In this document: in pieces, positions 57,463 to 64,000 of the stretch
Position numbering within the stretch: position 1 is the first letter of the stretch
Layout: each line of letters starts with the position of its first letter
NCBI GenBank assembly: GCA_021307315.1
Contig: JAJSPD010000005.1
Coordinates: 868,001 to 932,000 of the forward strand
Direction of reading: 5' to 3'
DNA from: Bisporella sp. PMI_857
Taxonomy: Eukaryota; Ascomycota; Leotiomycetes; Helotiales; Helotiaceae
Length of the DNA stretch: 64,000 nt
Made by a program: the position numbers and the translations under genes
The notes under the pieces: model-generated
What the model was told of the DNA's origin: nothing
The model's database searches: none
Seen by the model: the letters and a program-made list of their open reading frames with translations, nothing else

Positions 57463-58343
57463 ATGTTTAGAAATAATTACGACAATGACTCTGTCACCTT
57501 GTAAGAACTGTCTTCAAGCTTCGAAAGCCTTATAACTAACAAATACTAGTTCTCCCCAAGGTCGAATCTTCCAAGTCGAATATGCCTCCGAAGCCGTAAA
57601 GCAAGGCTCAGTTGTAGTAGGAATAGTCAGCAAAACTCACGCCGTTCTGGTAGCTCTCAAGGTACATAACTTACAATCCTCGCTCTTCCTCCGTCCTGTC
57701 TACTGAAGATTGCTGACAATCCCAGCGAAATGCCGAAGAACTCTCCTCCTACCAAAAGAAAATCATCTCTATAGACGAGCATGTCGGTCTGTCCATCGCC
57801 GGTCTCGCCTCCGATGCCCGCGTCCTCTCCAACTTCATGAAATCGCAATCCCTCTCCTCGCGCCTAACCTATGGTCGTGCCATCCCCCTCGAACGCCTCG
57901 TCTCTGCCATTGGCGACCGCGCACAGACCAACACGCAACACTACGGCAAGCGTCCTTACGGTGTTGGTCTTCTAGTGGCAGGTGTAGACGACGCTGGTCC
58001 TCATCTATTCGAGTTCCAGCCCAGCGGCATGACGCAGGAGATGGTGGCATGTGCGATTGGGGCAAGAAGTCAGATGGCAAGAACGTACTTAGAGCGGAAT
58101 CTGGATAAATTTGCAGACAGCGGGAGGGAGGAGCTGGTTAAGCATGGGTTACTTGCACTGAAGGAGAGCTTGGCGCAGGACAAGGAGTTGACGGTTGAGA
58201 ACTGCAGTGTGGGTGTCGTGGGTGTGCGGGCGGAGGGGAAGAAGACGATTGAGGGGTTCAAGCTGTTCGATGGACAGGATGTCAAGCAGTGGATTGACCT
58301 GGTGGCGGAGGGCACGGAAGAGGCCATGGAGGTTGATTCGTAG
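57463..58343 (+). CDS. PRE5: 20S proteasome subunit alpha-6
   Basis: Three exons (57463-57500, 57550-57661 and 57726-58343) give 255 residues. The N-terminal [20 protein letters not shown] and [13 protein letters not shown] form the alpha-type proteasome signature, and MFRNxYDND is specific to the alpha-6 (PSMA1) type. Further landmarks are [41 protein letters not shown] and [13 protein letters not shown]. The acidic tail ends EEAMEVDS. It forms part of the outer ring of the 20S core. A possible assembly chaperone gene of the same complex lies at 24.7 kb. Confidence 0.96.
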
Positions 58344-61300
58344 ATCTAGTTTAGGGTTTGCGTGTATAATAGAAAATGGCTATAGAATGATACAAAGCAT
58401 GGCATACGGATCCTCGAACTGTGTTATAGTGTCGCCTGTAAAAAGGAGCTCGGGAAAGGATAAGAGAAGTGCTGCCACCATCAACTTCATGGTCATTTCA
58501 GGAAAGCTCTCATCAAGATAGACACAGACGAGCTTTAAAGACTATCAAGTTATGCTCTGCATACTTACCACTATCGGACTCTACGAGAAGTTGCATCAGA
58601 AGGCAGTGCACTTTTGAAGTATACTTGATAATGCCGGGGAAAATATAAAAGAAGTACGATCACATATCTCCTCGTATGGCCGTCCGACTCGCAACCCGCA
58701 CATTTCATGGCATGTTTGCCTCGAGATTTGCACCCGTTAAAACGAATAGCAAGCCTGTCTAAACCGAGAATTACTGCTCCCTTGCAAACTTTGCCAGATG
58801 CACGTTGTGTGTTGGGAAGGGTAGATAAACATATATGCATCCTATCGTCTCGTTGCGTGACTGTTGATGTTAAACATGTGGCTGTTGCCAGATATCATAT
58901 CCGTAACTTTACTACAACCACAGCATTGCCAATAATATTCAAGCCGACCTACAGGTAGTTTCTGATCTTACATTATTATCTCAGGGCTCTGAGCTGATCG
59001 CTTATGGCTTACTTGCATCATAAAGAATATACCAGACACTGTTCTCTTGCTTGAGGAATACGTGAAACTCCATAGCTTGAAGTTCTGGTAAAGAAATGGG
59101 ACTGCTTGTAAGTAACATGTAACAATGTTTGAGATGCTAAGAGAAGTATTATTGAATTCTGCCTAATTCTTGTTTGTAAGCATGGTGTTTATGGGATATT
59201 TCTTACTAGGAAGATGTATAAAAGAGGGCGGGTCTCACAGGAGCTCATACAATAGCCAAAAAGCGCATGGATTGAACTTACCTATGGCGAACCCATGAGT
59301 TGAGTATTATATCCCGCTGGAAGAATCTAGAACTTTGGTATTACCCTATAGTACTTTTAAATATTTCGCACAGCTTGTGTCTCGTGTATTAATGTGGGAG
59401 AAAATATACTTGATCTTTAGGCTGCCTCTATTTTGTCATCAGATTCATGCTGTTATTAACATCCGTCATTCGGGCAGTATGCAAGCGGAATCTTCAAGGA
59501 ATAAAATATGCAATAGTTAATTCGTCCTTATTATACTTGTTTTCTGGTATTATTTTTTTCGTCTTTCCAACACCAACCACTGTTCTCGCCACTTAGGTTG
59601 CGGCTACTCCAAATGGACTGCCGGGTTGAGGTTCGCTAAGAATGGAACAGACAGCTTATATTCCTTATGTCTCAGTCTTTCTTAGTGAATCTTTGAATTT
59701 ATGGCAATTTCCAATATACTGAGCAATTCCCTTTGAACGAAACTCCTATAAAACACCTCATTGTTTCTTCCTTTCTAATTTATCCCAAGCTTGCGCACAA
59801 ACCTCTAAAGGGGTTCCAAGAAACCTGCTATTGCTCTTATGCAAATGTATTTACTAGAGGGCAAAATTGGAGTTCTAAGAGCGCCAGCGAGTATGATTGA
59901 CTCTTTATAGCAATCTAATGGTACCATTGATTCTCAATCTTGAGATGAGGTAGCTTTTGCCATTGACTTCTTTTTTTTTTGGTTAATAAAGCTTATCCTC
60001 CCTCTGCTGCAATTTTTTTCCAATTTGCATGAAAAAAAGGCTACCTACTTAGGCTTCTTCCTCTAGCATATAAAATTCTAACAACTCTCATCTTTCTTTG
60101 CGTTTCGGCAGCTTTAGGCTGTGGCAAACAAGTAAGGCACGAAGAACTGAAAAGATCTACTTATATATAATCGACGTCAGACAAAAGTTTTGTGGAGCAG
60201 CAGCAGTTCAACGCAAAAATATCTAAGAACATAGATTGTGAAGCTTTTGGCAGGCCTGGGTTTGGAAAAGCTATAAGAGAATGTTCCAACCCGTTTTGCT
60301 AGCCCATCCAATATCAACTCCCACTCGATTCAGTAGCCTACTTGAGCCCCTACAATAGCAACAGATCATTTAATTTAGCAGAGCTGCTTAAGAAAGCGCG
60401 ATGGCACTGCTATATGATACTACTACTTTTGTGGTGAATATTTTTTATAAGTGTGTTTATCTGTACGGCAAAATCTTCACAAAACTGTTGGAATGCATAT
60501 ACATAACTTCACGTGTTCCATATCGCGAGGAGTGTGGGTCTTCTATCACATATATCTATCTGGCAATAGGCCGTAGCTTAGAGAGAATCAACGAATATCA
60601 AAACCACACCAGCAAGAGGGTAGTCACAGCTACTACGGCTTTTGCTACGTGGTAGGTATTCCGACAAAAACCCTCTAGTTGGAATTTACACTTTTGCTTC
60701 TTAATGTTGCTGTCATGATTATCTCTGTTGCTATTCAACTTCATACCCATGCCTCCGTGCTGTCATCTTTCCGATATCCTGTATTTGGTGGTTAAATAAA
60801 GACCAAAAAATTCATACTCAACCCTATTTAATTTCTATATAGGACCGACCGAGATCTCCCACGGTATGAACTGGGAGCGTCTTTTATTTTATAAATTTAA
60901 ACTTCGTTTGATCCTATCACCCTTTAATATTAAGGTGTGTAATGTTCACATAGTTAAAAGAAAATTCTTATATATAGTTAAAGTTAAAGACTACATTCTT
61001 CATTTGCCAACCAATCGCTAATGAATGCTTTCGAACATGGTATGTTCCTTTGCTACCATGAGTTTTACATCTGAAAAGGTTATATACAAGATAGTATCCT
61101 TTCCTTTTTTGCACATTCCGTAAGGGGAACAACGGCTATGATGGCAACGACATGTGGGCAGCTCTCCTATCAGAGTTCTCTATCCGTAAAATGCCGGGAG
61201 TAATAGTACATAATACTCCGAATCTTTCCTGAAACCATCTAATTAGTTGATTTAATGTAACAGTTATTATTAGAGACTCAAAGTTCAATGTTTCCATCTT

Positions 61301-62645
61301 TATTTTCAGTGCCACGTAAACATCCGTTGCTCTCATTTCCCTGCTTAAAGTGCTGGTTATCTATTTTATCCGATCCCCTTTTCTTGGTGATATCTGTATG
61401 GATGCCCACACCTACCCCAATTCTCTACATTCAAGATGCAGCCTGATCTCCTAGTCAACAAAGAACCCTTATAATATATTCCCAGTGTCCATGAAAGGCT
61501 TCAGAGCTCCTAGTGTCAAGCTTGTGGTCTTATAACTACCACAGAGCTCCATGTACAAAGATTGTGTAGTCAGTCCAAAGAGCACCAGCGTAATTTCTTC
61601 GCGAAATGAAGCACTGCGCCAAATTCCAAGATATCGAAATTCGAAGCTAGAGGGAAAAGTATCAAAAGATCTATGCTGCTTCTCCCAATCAACGCAACTC
61701 TCTAAACAAACCATACAATCCAGCTTACTAACCATGTAGACATTTGACTACAAAATGCTGGAGAAGTGAAAAGCTTAATGTTCTCGCAGGACCTTAATAT
61801 GAATTCATTCCCCTAATACACGCAATGGGCATGTAATGCCATATCCAGCCCACAGTTAAGGTGCTGTCCATCCGACTTCCGCCATCAAAGCCTCATCCAT
61901 TGTCATTAACCTGCTGGCTGTGCAGCATTGCGAGCATTCCGAATCACCAAATAGCCATGCCTTAATAAGCACGAGACTTGTTTCTTATTGAAATCCCTAT
62001 ATTTCCTGTAATGTAACATGTGACCCTCTAGTCGTTGGGCACGTCGGGTCTGGCACTGACCAACGACTCCAAAGAGTGACTTGATAAAGAGAAATCATTG
62101 TTTCTATAAAATCATGTGAGATAATACTTTTTCATAGAATTTTTATCGCAGGACGAGATGATGCTTCTGCTTCTAACTCATGCACAGAGGGAATATTTCT
62201 CCATAATTGTCCTTATCCTACTTTGCAACTTATGGTGTGCAGATCGGAAGACCGAATCTCGCAAGGAATAAAGTTTTGATAGCTGGAGAGCATAGTTTCC
62301 CATTTCTTTATACACTTGAGATCACGGATGCGCCTCACCTGCAGAATGAAGCGACCCTTGCAAGGTTATCCTCTTTGGCTGCGACAATCCCTTATATCAG
62401 TCCTTCTCCTCAGTTGTATTTCATGTTGCTGACTAATACCAAGAGCTCAAAGATTACATTCCTCCAGCAAAGTAAGCTGTGTGTCTAAAAAGCCATGTGA
62501 TTGCTCATTATCTAGTATAGTGGTGTCTGTAGTGCAAGTTTCCCCAGCTAGTAATGCAACTGTGATTCAATAGATGCTAGGTTTTGTCCCAGAGTTACCA
62601 GAGCCTTTTCTAACAATTAGTTGACACTACCTTCCCAAAATATAT
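58344..62645. other. 4.3 kb gene desert, AT-rich
   Basis: No gene could be supported over 4.3 kb. The part from about 59,500 to 61,100 is rich in T runs and TATATA patches and looks like sequence that has mutated freely, possibly an old transposable element, but no reverse transcriptase, transposase or terminal repeat is visible. Short ORFs (60401-60655, 61469-61735, 62207-62488) have no motifs. Terminators of PRE5 and of the LOG-family gene lie at the edges. Confidence 0.45.
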
Positions 62646-63932
62646 TCACTCGCTACCCCACTTCAAGTTGAAGCGACCTTTGGCGGCTTGGTAATTTTTG
62701 AGGGCTAGGACTGCTTCCTCGGCAGTCTTCGCCTCCTTGATGATTTCCTTGTTGCTCGCGCCAACAAAACCTGCATCGACTGCACCACGGATCCAAGTGA
62801 GAAGACCATCCCAATAGCCTTCAATATTCAAGACTACAATACCACGATCATGGATGCCGAGTTGGTTCCAGGTGACGATTTCCATAAGCTCCTCAATGGT
62901 TCCATAACCGCCAGATAAAGCAACAAAGCCACTTCCGGGACCACCTGCTAACACCTCTTTGGCCATCATCCGCTTGCGAGCGTGCATATCTTTGACGATG
63001 GTTGTTCGACCATAGATCTTGGCGTCAGGGACTTTGCCTGAACTGTTTTCTTTTGTGGTAACATAATCTCCATCCCTCTCATACTGGACGAGAGCCCCAG
63101 GTATGATCTGATAAGAAGTTAGCCCATCTTTCGTTCATCTAACTGCCACAGCCCAATGTCGCTATTTATGGGAGCTATCTCAAAAGAGGCTACTTACACC
63201 ATGAACAGAGTCAGGACCCGAAAGCGAGACAAGAGTCCGAGCCACCTGTACCCATGGTATCGATTAGCTTGTGTACTAGAGGAGAGTTGAGTGAAGTTGA
63301 GGTGTTGTAGATTAGGTCTTCGGCGCACTCTCCCTCTCTCGGGTCTCTATCAAAGACTTCGAGATGAAGATTAAATAGGACATCGTGTTGCAAATATGCT
63401 TACTTACCTCTCCCATTAGTCCATGAGTACCACCGCCACTGTTCAAATCACCTGTTAGTTGAAATTCTCTCACATCTCAAACTGATACATGCCGTTTAAA
63501 AACAAGAAATTTGTGAATGCATTTGAGCCAAGTCAAATTGTCATGGCAGCTTTCTATACTGCCCCATCACGGACGTTTTCATTGTCATGACAGAACGGAG
63601 AGCAAATACTTACTAGACTAAGGAGATATCGCTCTCGTGCATGAGTTGAGCTAGCCTCCGAGCCGCTGCTATGTGAGCTTTGATCATTTAGTCTTTCAGC
63701 GTGCTTGAGGCATAAAACATAGCTGCTTACCCGCTGATGCACCAGGCCTCGCACCACAAAAGACGCAGATTCTGATACGTGGAGCATCTGCTGGAGGTAC
63801 GTTGATGTCAATCTCGGAGAGTGGCTTTCTGGCAAGAGCGTCTCCTGCAATAGCCGTGTTACCCTTGGCAGGTGCCGGTTCTGAAGACTTGATGCCGTTG
63901 CTGACTGGGAAGCTTGCAGCTGTGGAAGTCAT
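62646..63932 (-). CDS. LOG-family cytokinin riboside phosphoribohydrolase
   Basis: Five exons (63731-63932, 63614-63668, 63408-63438, 63198-63245 and 62646-63107) give 265 residues, all phases closing. After a ~50-residue variable N-terminus comes the Rossmann-type LOG fold: RIRICVFCGARPGAS, LVYGGGTHGLMGE, GIIPGALV, DMHARKRMM with the catalytic Arg, and the nucleotide-binding loop LSGGYGTIEELMEIVTWNQLGIH with the catalytic Glu. The classic loop is PGGxGTxxE; here Ser replaces Pro. LOG enzymes release free cytokinin bases from riboside monophosphates; older annotations call them lysine decarboxylases. Introns 63246-63407 and 63439-63613 are unusually long (162 and 175 bases) for this window. 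Confidence 0.92.
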
Positions 63933-64000
63933 GGTGTGATCACCAGAATAGTTTGATTATGGCAGAGCAGACTTGAGTATGGTACAGGAACCCTGATACT

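Noticed and set aside
1..64000. CRISPR arrays, bacterial operons, ribosome binding sites or complete insertion sequences
   Set aside because: None seen; the intron-rich genes are eukaryotic, and the only regular repeats are the coding peptide repeats and short microsatellites.

Overview
The window comes from a filamentous ascomycete (Pezizomycotina). Genes carry short introns of about 45-100 bases with GT...CTAAC/CTGAC...AG signals. The gene set combines eukaryotic housekeeping genes with families typical of moulds: a GH5 cellulase, a GH76 mannanase, a cytochrome P450, a LaeA-like methyltransferase, a rhodopsin-domain membrane protein, a fused PABA synthase and a Kex2-processed repeat peptide. 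A leotiomycete is a reasonable guess, but the sequence alone does not prove it. Exon models were assembled by hand from splice signals, reading-frame phase and recalled family motifs. Nearly all close exactly in frame, which is the main support for them.

Layout. 0-6 kb: 3' end of a Ser/Thr-rich surface protein, a FAM32A-like protein and dolichol kinase (SEC59). 6-9.7 kb: gene-poor. 9.7-13 kb: a seven-exon membrane protein of a fungal family with unknown function. 13-20.3 kb, all minus strand: a frameshifted short-chain dehydrogenase, a secreted GH5 endoglucanase, a rhodopsin-domain protein and a double-GNAT acetyltransferase. 20.9-33.3 kb: housekeeping block with the DEAH helicase Dhr1/Ecm16, proteasome chaperone PAC3, a 2-oxoglutarate oxygenase, MED6 and a BRCT/AT-hook chromatin protein. 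33.7-38.1 kb: a P450 diverging from a LaeA-like methyltransferase that has one frame break. 38.4-39.8 kb: a GPI-type GH76 protein. 42.2-46.2 kb: three same-strand genes for small single-pass membrane proteins with a short two-cysteine tail. 49.2-49.9 kb: a secreted precursor with six copies of a cysteine-bracketed peptide, resembling an alpha-pheromone or Kex2-processed peptide precursor. 50-53 kb: weak hypothetical genes. 53.7-58.3 kb: PABA synthase, VPS55 and proteasome alpha-6 (PRE5). 58.3-62.6 kb: gene desert. 62.6-63.9 kb: a LOG-family phosphoribohydrolase.

Working together. PAC3 and PRE5 both serve the 20S proteasome. SEC59 and the GH76 protein both bear on glycosylation or cell-wall mannan. 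The P450/LaeA-like pair has the look of a small secondary-metabolism remnant. The strongest candidates for something undescribed are the six-repeat peptide precursor and the trio of tail-cysteine membrane proteins about 3 kb upstream of it. Several accessory genes here (dehydrogenase, methyltransferase, rhodopsin-like) carry frame breaks while the housekeeping genes are clean, which suggests decay in the accessory part, or local consensus errors.
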